Source of the DNA: Candidatus Tidjanibacter faecipullorum
GTDB lineage: Bacteria > Bacteroidota > Bacteroidia > Bacteroidales > Rikenellaceae
Direction of reading: 5' to 3'
Assembly (NCBI GenBank): GCA_019116245.1
Contig: DXCC01000004.1
Coordinates: 88,950 to 152,949 of the forward strand
DNA: 64,000 nt
The notes below the pieces were generated by a model. That model did no database searches and was not told the origin of the DNA. It was given only the letters and a program-made list of their open reading frames with translations. The position numbers and the translations under genes are program-made. Shown in pieces: positions 7,523 through 15,924 of the stretch. The stretch's first letter is position 1. Every line of letters starts with the position of its first letter.

Positions 7523-8797
7523 ATGAAAAGCATCTTTCGTTTCGCATTGCTCCTGCTGCTGCCGGCGGCCTCGCTGACGGCCTGCGTGACCGGCAACAAG
7601 GGCTACGTACGCATTCCCTCCGACCTGACGGACATCACGCTGATCGGCACCAACCCCAAGGAGATCACCCTCGAGGCCAGCGACGACTGGTACGTGCGCA
7701 TCTTCTACGAGGAGGGCGATACCCTGCGCTGGCTCAACGCCACGCCGCTTTCGGGCCGGGCCGACGAGACTTCGGTGACCCTCACGGCCAAAACCCCGAA
7801 CTACACCACACAGCCCCGCCGGGCCGAAGTGCAGTTCAAGTTGCCCGGCGACGCAGGCACCATCATCCGGGTCACCCAGCAGATCTCCCCGAAACCGCAA
7901 CCCCTCACGCACCTCACCCGGAGCCTCTCCGGCGCCACGCTGGAGGGTCCCTCCGAGCTGACCTTCCAGTATGACGAGGAGCTCGAAAACACGCCCGTAT
8001 TCTCGGACGGCACGACCACCTATACCCTCACCCGCGGCACCAGCAACGGCACCATCGCCACGGCGACCTCCGGCGGCACCGGCTCCTTCTCCTACACGGC
8101 CGTCAACGGCCGGATCACCGCTCTGGGCCCGCTGCAGTGGGAATTCCGCGACCGCAACACGGGCATCCTGCTTCAGCGCTCCAACGTTACCTTCACCTTC
8201 AGCTATGACCGCACCGAGGACAAGAAACTCGTGAGCGTCAGCCGCACGGAGGAGTTCACCGTCGAAGAGGGCGTCACCCTCGAGCAGAGCCGCCAGCAGA
8301 CCGAAATCTACGAATTCGTCTACGACAACCTGCGCATCGCCTCCATCACCCACACCCTGCCCTACTCCTCGGCCCAATCGACCGCCAGCCGGTCCAAGCT
8401 GGCCTACACGTTCACCTATCCGGAGAACGACGCCGACATCCAGGAGAACAACCTCACCACCAACGTCTGGGACCTGGTAGTCATGCCCGGCATGCAGGGC
8501 ACGCCCTTCTACACCTTCACCGGCTTCGGCATCTTCGGACTGACGGGCGACACGCAGGGCAACTTCCCGATCAGCGCCCAGGTGACCTACATCGCGCCCG
8601 AAGCGGAGGACGAAAACGCCCTGCCGCCTCCCACCTCCCTGCCCCAGCAGATGAGCTACACCTTCACGCGCGACAACAACGCGTCCCTGACCGGCGCCCA
8701 GACCGTCACCACCTGGAACGACCACACCGAGACCTCCTCGGTCACGTTCTCCTATACGCCGCTCGAGACGGACGAAACGCCGGACGAGACCGAATAA
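7523..8797 (+). CDS. Surface lipoprotein with a BACON-like domain
   Basis: 424 residues with a lipoprotein signal peptide (MKSIFRFALLLLLPAASLTAC, lipid-modified Cys21). Residues ~25-125 resemble a BACON domain: a beta-sandwich with a W near SDDWYVRIFYEEGD and a final strand IIRVTQQI, the usual end of that fold. The remaining ~290 residues are rich in Thr, Ser and aromatic residues and look like all-beta repeats of a kind often seen in Bacteroidota DUF lipoproteins; I do not recognise the family. No polysaccharide-utilisation genes are adjacent, so a glycan-binding role is only a possibility. A strong terminator follows. Confidence 0.75.
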   Translation: MKSIFRFALLLLLPAASLTACVTGNKGYVRIPSDLTDITLIGTNPKEITLEASDDWYVRIFYEEGDTLRWLNATPLSGRADETSVTLTAKTPNYTTQPRRAEVQFKLPGDAGTIIRVTQQISPKPQPLTHLTRSLSGATLEGPSELTFQYDEELENTPVFSDGTTTYTLTRGTSNGTIATATSGGTGSFSYTAVNGRITALGPLQWEFRDRNTGILLQRSNVTFTFSYDRTEDKKLVSVSRTEEFTVEEGVTLEQSRQQTEIYEFVYDNLRIASITHTLPYSSAQSTASRSKLAYTFTYPENDADIQENNLTTNVWDLVVMPGMQGTPFYTFTGFGIFGLTGDTQGNFPISAQVTYIAPEAEDENALPPPTSLPQQMSYTFTRDNNASLTGAQTVTTWNDHTETSSVTFSYTPLETDETPDETE

Positions 8798-9294
8798 ATC
8801 ATCGCCCCCTCCGGAGGCAATCCTTCCTGCGCGGGATCGCGGCAACCAGCTGTCCGAGATCCCGCGTTTTCTTGCATGCTTCTTTCACAAATGCCGTTTC
8901 CGTTGCCTTCATCGCGGCGATTTTTCCATACCGTTCCATTCCGGACGGGGTCATGTCCTGCCTTTCCCAATGCCATTTTTTCTCGCCCGGAGGTTGTCCG
9001 ACTGCCGAATTTGAACTACTTTTGCACGCTGAATCTCCGGACAGACAACTACTCCCATGCGGCCGATTTATCGGACCGCCTTTTGGCGTTAAGGCCTGAC
9101 CTACCCAAATAAACTGCCTGTACCGGCAATAATTCCGCCTGTTTTCCGTACTTGCTATGTACAAAAGAGGAACAGTTTTGCGCTGAGTTCCGTAAATGGA
9201 CAGATTTGTACGGAAAGCGACAAAACGAAGGATGCGGATCGCAGTACCTTTGAGTGCGCAAAAAATATACATATATATAAATTTTAGTGAGGTT
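8798..9294. other. Long intergenic region with terminator, two promoter candidates and an inverted repeat
   Basis: About 500 bases before the first efflux operon. It holds the terminator at 8830-8872 and a promoter candidate GTTG (8993-8996)-N20-TACTTTTG (9017-9024). A second -7 box, TACCTTTG (9245-9252), has no matching -33. The arms TTTCCGTAC (9143-9151) and GTACGGAAA (9208-9216) form a 9-bp inverted repeat 56 bases apart. No convincing gene is present. Confidence 0.5.
8830..8872 (+). terminator. Terminator after the BACON-like lipoprotein gene
   Basis: Stem CGCGGGATC / GATCCCGCG separated by about 19 bases and followed by TTTTCTT. Confidence 0.75.
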
Positions 9295-10449
9295 ATGAAA
9301 ATATCGAAACAGTTGCTGCTGTGCGGCAGCCTTCTCGCGCTCGTTGGATGCGCCCAGAAGCCCCAGACTGCCCCCGTTACCGGTTACAATCTGGTGACAC
9401 TGCAACCCGAGGACCGAACCATCTACACCAGTTATTCGGCCACTATCCAGGGACGTCAGGACATTGCCATCTATCCGCAGGTATCCGGTTACATCACCAA
9501 ACTGGCCGTCACCGAAGGCCAGCAGGTCAAGAAAGGCCAGACCCTGTTCATCATCGACCAGGTGCCCTACCAGGCCGCTCTGAACACCGCCGTAGCCAAT
9601 GTCAAGGCCGCCGAGGCTTCGCTCGCCACCGCCAAGCTGACCTACGAGAACAAAGAGAAGCTGTTCGAGAAAAACGTCATCTCGGACGTGGATCTGACCA
9701 CCGCCCGCAACAGCTACCTGACGGCACAAGCCCAGCTGGCCCAGATGCAGGCCCAGGAGGTCAATGCCCGCAACAACCTGTCCTATACGGTTGTAACGAG
9801 TCCCTCGAACGGTGTGATCGGCGTACTTCCCTACCGCGAAGGCGCCCTGGTAAGCGCTTCGCTGCCCCAGCCGCTGACGACGGTTTCGGACAACTCCCAG
9901 ATGTACATCTACTTCTCCATGACGGAGAACCAGCTGCTCAGCCTGCTGAAGGAGTATGGCTCCAAGGAGGCTGCGATCAAAAACATGCCGGCCGTGGAAC
10001 TGCGCCTGAGCGACGGCTCGCTCTACGATGAGAAGGGCCACATCGAGGCCATCAGCGGCGTCATCGACCAGAATACGGGCTCGGTGAGCGTCAAGGCCGT
10101 CTTCGACAACAAGAACGGTCTGCTCCACAGCGGTGCTTCGGGCAACATCATCATTCCGGAGACCATCGAGCAGTGCGTGGTTATCCCGCAGGCCGCCACC
10201 TTTGAGGTACAGGAGAAGATCTTCGCCTACAAGGTAACCGACGGCATTGCCAACCCCGTTGAGGTAACGGTCACCAAGGTGAACGGCGGCAAGGACTACA
10301 TCGTCACCTCGGGTCTGGCGTTCGGTGACACGATCGTTGCCGAAGGCGCGGGTCTGCTTCGTGCCGGAACCCGCGTACAGGCCGAACAACCTACCGCGGC
10401 CCCGCAGGCAGCGCCCGAGGCAGAGGCAACCGCTACGGAAGCCGAATAG
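9295..10449 (+). CDS. RND efflux periplasmic adaptor (AcrA/MexA type), system 1
   Basis: Membrane fusion protein of 384 residues linking the inner-membrane pump to the outer-membrane channel. The lipoprotein signal has the lipobox LVGC with Cys19. After it come a beta-barrel and lipoyl half-motif (QVSGYITKLAVTEGQQVKKGQTLFIID), an alpha-helical hairpin (~85-150) and the second lipoyl half (YTVVTSPSNGVIGVLPYREGALV). The C-terminal ~20 residues are a Pro/Ala/Glu-rich tail. First gene of a three-gene operon with the pump and outer-membrane factor. No regulator is adjacent. The start follows an AT-rich stretch with a -7 box at 9245-9252. Confidence 0.93.
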   Translation: MKISKQLLLCGSLLALVGCAQKPQTAPVTGYNLVTLQPEDRTIYTSYSATIQGRQDIAIYPQVSGYITKLAVTEGQQVKKGQTLFIIDQVPYQAALNTAVANVKAAEASLATAKLTYENKEKLFEKNVISDVDLTTARNSYLTAQAQLAQMQAQEVNARNNLSYTVVTSPSNGVIGVLPYREGALVSASLPQPLTTVSDNSQMYIYFSMTENQLLSLLKEYGSKEAAIKNMPAVELRLSDGSLYDEKGHIEAISGVIDQNTGSVSVKAVFDNKNGLLHSGASGNIIIPETIEQCVVIPQAATFEVQEKIFAYKVTDGIANPVEVTVTKVNGGKDYIVTSGLAFGDTIVAEGAGLLRAGTRVQAEQPTAAPQAAPEAEATATEAE

Positions 10450-10494
10450 ACACACCATACTTTCTAATTCTCAATCAGGCAATCACATACAGAC

Positions 10495-13400
10495 ATGAAT
10501 CTAAGATATTTCATCGACCGGCCTGTCTTCTCGGCGGTGATCTCCATCACGATCGTCTTTCTGGGACTGATCGGATTGACTTCGCTGCCCGTTGAGCAGT
10601 TCCCGGATATCGCGCCGCCTACCATCTCGGTAAGCACGACCTACTTCGGCGCCAGTGCGGAGACGCTCCAGAAGAGTGTTATCGCCCCGCTGGAGGAAGC
10701 CATCAACGGTGTGGAAAACATGACCTACATGACCTCCACCGCAACCAACTCCGGTTCGGTGCAGATCCAGGTTTACTTCCGCCAGGGTACCGACCCGGAC
10801 ATGGCCGCCGTCAACGTCCAGAACCGCGTCTCCAAAGCCCAGGGCCAGCTGCCGTCCGAGGTTACCCAGGTCGGCGTGACGACCGTGAAGCGTCAGACCA
10901 GTATGCTGCAGATCTTTGCGGTGTACAGCCCGAACGGCACCTACAGCGAGAACTTTATCTCGAACTACATCAACATCAACCTGAAGCCGGAAATCCTGCG
11001 TATCACGGGCGTAGGTGACATCAACATCATGGGCGGCTCGTACAGCATGCGTATCTGGCTCAAACCGGACGTCATGGCCCAGTACAAGCTCAACCCGAGC
11101 GACATCACCGCCGTACTGGCCGAGCAGAACATCGAGTCGGCGACGGGTTCGTTCGGCGAGAACTCCGGCGAGACGTTCCAGTACACGATGAAATACAGCG
11201 GCCGACTCATCCTGCCGGAGGAATTTGACGAGATCGTCATCCGCTCCAACGAGGACGGTACCGTACTGCGCCTCAAGGATGTGGCCGACGTGGAACTGGG
11301 TCAGGAGAGCTACGCCTACCACGGTGAGGTGAACGGCCATCCGGGCGTATCGTGCATGATCTTCCAGACGGCCGGATCGAACGCCACGGAGGTCAACAAC
11401 AACATCAATGCCTTCCTGGCCAAAGCCGCCGAGGATCTGCCCGAGGATCTAGAGATTCTGCAGCTGATGAGCTCCAACGACTTCCTCTACGCCTCAATCC
11501 ACAACGTGATCAAGACGCTGATCGAGGCCATCCTGCTCGTCATCCTGGTGGTCTACTTCTTCCTTCAGGACTTCCGCTCGACGCTGGTGCCCTTCGTCGG
11601 CATCATCGTATCGCTGGTGGGTACGTTCGCCTTCATGTCGCTCATGGGCTTCAGCCTCAACCTGATTACCCTCTTCGCCCTGGTACTGGTGATCGGTACG
11701 GTGGTGGACGACTCCATCATTATCGTGGAGGCCGTCCAGGCGAAATTCGACGTCGGCTACCGCTCTTCCTACATGGCCAGCGTGGACGCCCTGAAAGGTG
11801 TGGGTTCGGCCGTACTGACCTCGTCGCTGGTCTTCATGGCCGTGTTCATCCCGGTATCGTTCATGGGCGGTACGGCAGGTACCTTCTACAAGCAGTTCGG
11901 TCTTTCGATGGCCGCCGCCGTGGGTATCTCCGCCATCAACGCCTTGACCTTCAGCCCGGCCCTCTGCGCCATGCTGCTCAAGCCCTATGTCGATGAGAAC
12001 GGCAACCAGAAGAACAACTTCGCCGCCAAGTTCCGCCGCGTCTATCAGGTGGGCTTCAATGCGGTCGTTGAGAAATACAAACACGGCGTACTCTTCTTCA
12101 TCAAACGCAAATGGCTGGTATGGACCTCGATCTGCGCCTCGGTAGTGCTGCTCGTCGTGCTGATGAACTCCACCAAGAGCAGCCTTGTGCCGGAGGAGGA
12201 CCAGGGAACCATCTTCCTGAGCGTCACGACCGCACCGGGTTCGTCGCTCCAGACGACCGTCGACATCATGGACCGCGTGGAGGCCAGCATCAAGGACATT
12301 CCGCAGATCGCCAACTACTCCAAAGTTTCCGGCTACGGCATGCTTTCCGGTCAGGGCAGCAACTTCGGTATGTACATCATCAAGCTGAAGGACTGGTCGC
12401 TGCGTCCCAAGAAAGAGGATAACGTACAGGCCGTCATCGGTCAGATCTACGCCCGCACGGCACCGATCAAGAGCGCAACGGTCTTCGCCATGTCGCCGGG
12501 TATGATCCCCGGCTACGGTCTGGGCAACTCGGTGGATCTGCAGATGCAGGACCGCGCAGGCGGTTCGATCGCCGACTTCTTTGCCGTGACCCAGCAGTTC
12601 ATCGCCGACCTGAGCCAGCGTCCGGAGATTGAACGCGCCTTCACCTCCTTCGCCATCAACTACCCGCAGTGGCAGGTTGACATCGACGCCGCCCAGTGCA
12701 AGCGTGCCGGTATCTCGCCGACCGAAATCCTGGGTGTTCTGTCGGCCTACTGCGGCGGTCAGTACATCTCGGACTTCAACCGCTTCTCGCGTGTGTTCAA
12801 GGTGATGATGCAGGCCGATCCGCAGGCCCGTCTGGACGAGGAGTCGCTCAACCACATGTATGTCCGCGTCGGTGACGAGATGGCTCCGCTGGGCCAGTTC
12901 GTCAAGCTGACCCGCGTGTACGGTTCGGAATCGCTCAACCGATTCAACATGTACAACTCCATCTCGCTGAGCATCTCGCCGAAGGACGGTTACAGTACCG
13001 GTGAGGCGATCAAGGCGATCGAAGAGGTGGCCGCCCAGTCGCTGCCTTCGGGCTACGGCTACGAATTCGGCGGTATCACCCGTGAGGAGAGCCAGCAGTC
13101 CAACTCGCAGATCTTCGTCATCTTCGGTATCTGTATCCTGATGATCTACCTGATCCTGAGTGCGCTCTACGAGAGCTTCATCCTGCCGTTCGCCGTCATT
13201 CTGAGCGTACCGTGCGGTCTGATGGGCTGCTTCCTCTTCGCCAAGCTCTTCGGTCTGGAGAACAACATCTACCTCCAGACGGGTCTGATCATGCTGATCG
13301 GTCTGTTGTCGAAGACGGCCATCCTGATCACGGAGTATGCCACCGAGCGCCGCAAGGCAGGCATGAGCCTCACGGCAGCCGCCGTCTATGCGGCCAAGGC

Positions 13401-13680
13401 CCGTCTGCGTCCTATCCTGATGACGGTGCTGACGATAGTCTTCGGTATGATCCCGCTGATGACCGCCTCGGGTGTAGGAGCCAACGGTAACAGTTCGCTG
13501 GGTACCGGTACGGTTGGCGGTATGATTATCGGTACGCTCGCCCTGCTCTTCCTGGTGCCGACGCTGTTCATCATCTTCCAGCACCTGCAGGAGAAGGTCA
13601 AACCGGTCGAGCGGGAAGCCTGCCACGACTGGCAGATCAACGCCGAACAGGAGGTTATGGACAAGACTTTAGATAAATAA
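10495..13680 (+). CDS. RND efflux pump, HAE1 (AcrB) family, system 1
   Basis: Proton-driven inner-membrane exporter of 1061 residues, a normal length. The N-terminal MNLRYFIDRPVFSAVISI leads into TM1. The TM4 proton-relay pair is seen in GTVVDDSIIIVEAVQ, and the TM10 lysine in IGLLSKTAILITEYA. Two large periplasmic loops separate TM1/TM2 and TM7/TM8. The HAE1 family exports hydrophobic or amphiphilic compounds such as drugs, detergents and bile salts; which one here cannot be read from the sequence. It starts 45 bases after the adaptor gene and ends six bases before the outer-membrane factor gene. Confidence 0.95.
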   Translation: MNLRYFIDRPVFSAVISITIVFLGLIGLTSLPVEQFPDIAPPTISVSTTYFGASAETLQKSVIAPLEEAINGVENMTYMTSTATNSGSVQIQVYFRQGTDPDMAAVNVQNRVSKAQGQLPSEVTQVGVTTVKRQTSMLQIFAVYSPNGTYSENFISNYININLKPEILRITGVGDINIMGGSYSMRIWLKPDVMAQYKLNPSDITAVLAEQNIESATGSFGENSGETFQYTMKYSGRLILPEEFDEIVIRSNEDGTVLRLKDVADVELGQESYAYHGEVNGHPGVSCMIFQTAGSNATEVNNNINAFLAKAAEDLPEDLEILQLMSSNDFLYASIHNVIKTLIEAILLVILVVYFFLQDFRSTLVPFVGIIVSLVGTFAFMSLMGFSLNLITLFALVLVIGTVVDDSIIIVEAVQAKFDVGYRSSYMASVDALKGVGSAVLTSSLVFMAVFIPVSFMGGTAGTFYKQFGLSMAAAVGISAINALTFSPALCAMLLKPYVDENGNQKNNFAAKFRRVYQVGFNAVVEKYKHGVLFFIKRKWLVWTSICASVVLLVVLMNSTKSSLVPEEDQGTIFLSVTTAPGSSLQTTVDIMDRVEASIKDIPQIANYSKVSGYGMLSGQGSNFGMYIIKLKDWSLRPKKEDNVQAVIGQIYARTAPIKSATVFAMSPGMIPGYGLGNSVDLQMQDRAGGSIADFFAVTQQFIADLSQRPEIERAFTSFAINYPQWQVDIDAAQCKRAGISPTEILGVLSAYCGGQYISDFNRFSRVFKVMMQADPQARLDEESLNHMYVRVGDEMAPLGQFVKLTRVYGSESLNRFNMYNSISLSISPKDGYSTGEAIKAIEEVAAQSLPSGYGYEFGGITREESQQSNSQIFVIFGICILMIYLILSALYESFILPFAVILSVPCGLMGCFLFAKLFGLENNIYLQTGLIMLIGLLSKTAILITEYATERRKAGMSLTAAAVYAAKARLRPILMTVLTIVFGMIPLMTASGVGANGNSSLGTGTVGGMIIGTLALLFLVPTLFIIFQHLQEKVKPVEREACHDWQINAEQEVMDKTLDK

Positions 13681-13686
13681 ACCGTC

Positions 13687-15057
13687 ATGAGAAAACACAT
13701 CATATTCTTGCTGGCGCTGCCCCTCTTGACGAGCAGTTGCGGCATCTACAACCAATACAAGCCCACCGAGGAGGTCGCCCCCGACCTCTTCGGTGAGAAT
13801 GTGGCGGTCACGGATACCCTTTCGCTGGGCAATGTCGACTGGCGGGAGATGTTCACCGACCCGATTCTCCAGCGACATATCGATTCGGCACTGGTGCGCA
13901 ACACCGACCTGCAGACCGCTTACCTGCGGGTACAGGAGGCTGAAGCGTCGCTGATGTCGGCCCGACTGGCCTACATTCCCTCCTTCTCGCTGAGCCCCCA
14001 GGCCACGCTGGGCACCGGCGGTGATCTGCAGAACGCCACGATGACCTACTCGCTGCCGCTGACGGCCAGCTGGGAGATTGATATTTTCGGCAAGCTGACC
14101 AACCAGAAACGGGCTGCCAAGGCCGCCTACTACCAGAGTCAGGAGTATGCCCAGGCCGTCCGTACGCAAATCATCGCTTCGGTAGCCAACACCTACTACA
14201 CGCTGCTGATGCTGGATGCGCAGTATGCCATCACGCAGGAGACCGAGAAGACGTGGCGCGAGAGCGTGGAGGCAACCCGCGCCTTGAAGGAGGCCGGCTA
14301 CATGAACGAAGCCGCCCTGGCGCAGACCGAGGCCACCTACTACAGCATCTACACCTCGATGCTCGACCTGAAGGAGCAGATCAACCAGGCCGAAAACGCC
14401 ATGTCGCTGCTGTTGTTCGAGACGCCCCAGGCCATTGAGCGCGGCTCGCTCTACGACCAGAACTTCACGGAGGAGTTTTCGGTCGGCATTCCGCTCCAGA
14501 TGCTCTCCAACCGGCCCGACGTCCGCTCGGCCGAGCAGGCACTGGCCCAGGCCTTCTACATGACCAATGCCGCCCGTTCAGCCTTCTATCCCTCCATCAC
14601 GCTGAGCGGCAGCATCGGCTGGACCAACTCGATTGCCGGCGCCATCGTCAATCCGATGCAGGCCATCGCTTCGGCCGTCGGCTCGATCACCGAACCGCTC
14701 TTCAACCGGCGCATGAATGTGGCCCAGCTACGGATCGCCAAGGCCCAGCAGGAGGAGGCCCGACTCGCCTTCCAGCAGACGCTGCTGAATGCCGGCAGCG
14801 AGGTAAACGACGCACTGATGCAGTACCAGACGGCTCACCAGAAAGCCGAATATTACGTCAAACAGATCGACGCGCTCTCCATTGCGGCCGAGAGCACCCG
14901 CCTGCTGATGGAGCACGGCAGCACCAACTATCTGGAGGTGCTGACCGCCCAGCAGTCGCTGCTGACGGCTCAGTTGACCCAGGTAGCCAACCGCTTCTCG
15001 GAGATCCAGAGTCTGATTTCCCTCTACCAGGCGCTGGGCGGCGGTCGCGAGATGTAA
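13687..15057 (+). CDS. RND efflux outer-membrane factor (NodT/OprM type lipoprotein), system 1
   Basis: 456-residue TolC-fold channel subunit. The lipoprotein signal (MRKHIIFLLALPLLTSSC, Cys18) places it in the NodT/OprM branch. Two repeats of the family are visible: one with LQTAYLRVQEAEASLMSARLAY and one with NRPDVRSAEQALAQAFYMTNAARSAFYPS, followed by SLLTAQLTQVANRFSEIQSLISLYQALGGG near the C-terminus. It completes the tripartite pump with the two genes upstream. A terminator follows within 25 bases. Confidence 0.94.
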   Translation: MRKHIIFLLALPLLTSSCGIYNQYKPTEEVAPDLFGENVAVTDTLSLGNVDWREMFTDPILQRHIDSALVRNTDLQTAYLRVQEAEASLMSARLAYIPSFSLSPQATLGTGGDLQNATMTYSLPLTASWEIDIFGKLTNQKRAAKAAYYQSQEYAQAVRTQIIASVANTYYTLLMLDAQYAITQETEKTWRESVEATRALKEAGYMNEAALAQTEATYYSIYTSMLDLKEQINQAENAMSLLLFETPQAIERGSLYDQNFTEEFSVGIPLQMLSNRPDVRSAEQALAQAFYMTNAARSAFYPSITLSGSIGWTNSIAGAIVNPMQAIASAVGSITEPLFNRRMNVAQLRIAKAQQEEARLAFQQTLLNAGSEVNDALMQYQTAHQKAEYYVKQIDALSIAAESTRLLMEHGSTNYLEVLTAQQSLLTAQLTQVANRFSEIQSLISLYQALGGGREM

Positions 15058-15081
15058 GTACTCCCCCCAACCACAATGACA

Positions 15082-15115
15082 GCGGTCGCAGCCGAAAGGT
15101 TGCGGCCGCTTTTTG
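15082..15115 (+). terminator. Terminator of efflux operon 1
   Basis: GCGGTCGCAGCC pairs with GGTTGCGGCCGC around a GAAA tetraloop, followed by TTTTT. Confidence 0.85.
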
Positions 15116-15497
15116 CATGCCCACGCATCCGCCCACAGCGGCTTTGCTTCCACGCTCCCCCGCTCCGCCTGCCCCACCTGCCCCGCCTTGTTCTGACCAG
15201 GCCACCGTCCGATGCTGCAACCGCTCCGCCGCCCCTACGGCAACCGTCTCCCCGCCCTATGCCGTATCCGTACTCCGGCTATCCGCGATAGCCGGCCACC
15301 GATACGCCTCCGACGGTATCCAACGGTTCTCATTCTCCGCCGACAAGAGCAGTTCGCCATGGCAGGCTGCCCCAACCGAAGCCCCCTGCCGCAACACCGC
15401 GCAAACGGTCCGGAAGCCTCGCCCGCCCACCTTGTTCCGCACCGCCGGCCCGGTTGCGTCCTGCCCGTCCCCGGCGTGTCATCCGAAAACCTACCAT
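15116..15497. other. Intergenic spacer between convergent efflux operons
   Basis: About 380 bases of very GC-rich, proline-codon-like sequence. Open frames exist on both strands, but none has recognisable motifs or a start with a promoter. I see nothing functional in it apart from the terminators at its two ends. Confidence 0.4.
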
Positions 15498-15540
15498 CCA
15501 AAAACGAAGCGGGGGCACACCTTCCGGTGCGCCCCCGCCT
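15498..15540 (-). terminator. Terminator of efflux operon 2
   Basis: On the minus strand GCGGGGGC and GCCCCCGC pair around GCACCGGAAGGTGT (itself partly paired), followed by TTCGTTTTT. It lies 19 bases after the PII-like gene. Confidence 0.8.
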
Positions 15541-15558
15541 GTGCCGACTGCGGGCAGA

Positions 15559-15852
15559 TCAGATCTGATCCGTCACCTCCCATACGAAGGCCCGCATGCC
15601 CTGCATCTGGGACTCCTTTTCGAGCTGGCGCAGCGCCTCCATCACGGAGGGCATCTTCTCGTCCTCGACGACCGCCAGCACCGTGGCGTTCATGGCCGGC
15701 CAGGTGTGTGACCCCATGTGGGGCTCACCGCTGTGCGATCCCCGGCCGTAGGTGAGCGGGAAGAGCGTGTAGCCGCGTACGCCGTAGTGGTCAAACACCC
15801 AGTTGACGCGCTCGGTAAGGGTCATGTTGTAGGAAATAAACAATGCTTTCAT
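15559..15852 (-). CDS. Small PII-like protein at the end of efflux operon 2
   Basis: 97 residues starting MKALFISYNMTLTERVNWVFD. The ferredoxin-like secondary structure pattern, the loop PLTYGRGSHSGEPHMGSHTWPAMNA and the strand VLAVVEDEKMPSVMEALRQLEK resemble PII-like/DUF3240 proteins that accompany RND pump genes. It lies 72 bases after the pump gene in the same direction, so a role sensing a ligand or tuning the pump is plausible but inferred. The His-rich loop could bind metal. In-frame ATGs at 15870 and 15885 would lengthen it by 6 or 11 residues. Confidence 0.7.
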   Translation of the reverse strand: MKALFISYNMTLTERVNWVFDHYGVRGYTLFPLTYGRGSHSGEPHMGSHTWPAMNATVLAVVEDEKMPSVMEALRQLEKESQMQGMRAFVWEVTDQI

Positions 15853-15924
15853 ACGTGTGTCCTGTTCCATAAAAGTTTTTATCAACGGGAGGGACGCTCC
15901 GGCGGGAACGCCCTCCCAGCCGGC

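Noticed and set aside
8799..9272. 157-codon minus-strand frame in the intergenic region before efflux operon 1.
   Set aside because: No motif, no promoter, and it runs through a terminator; not supported as a gene.
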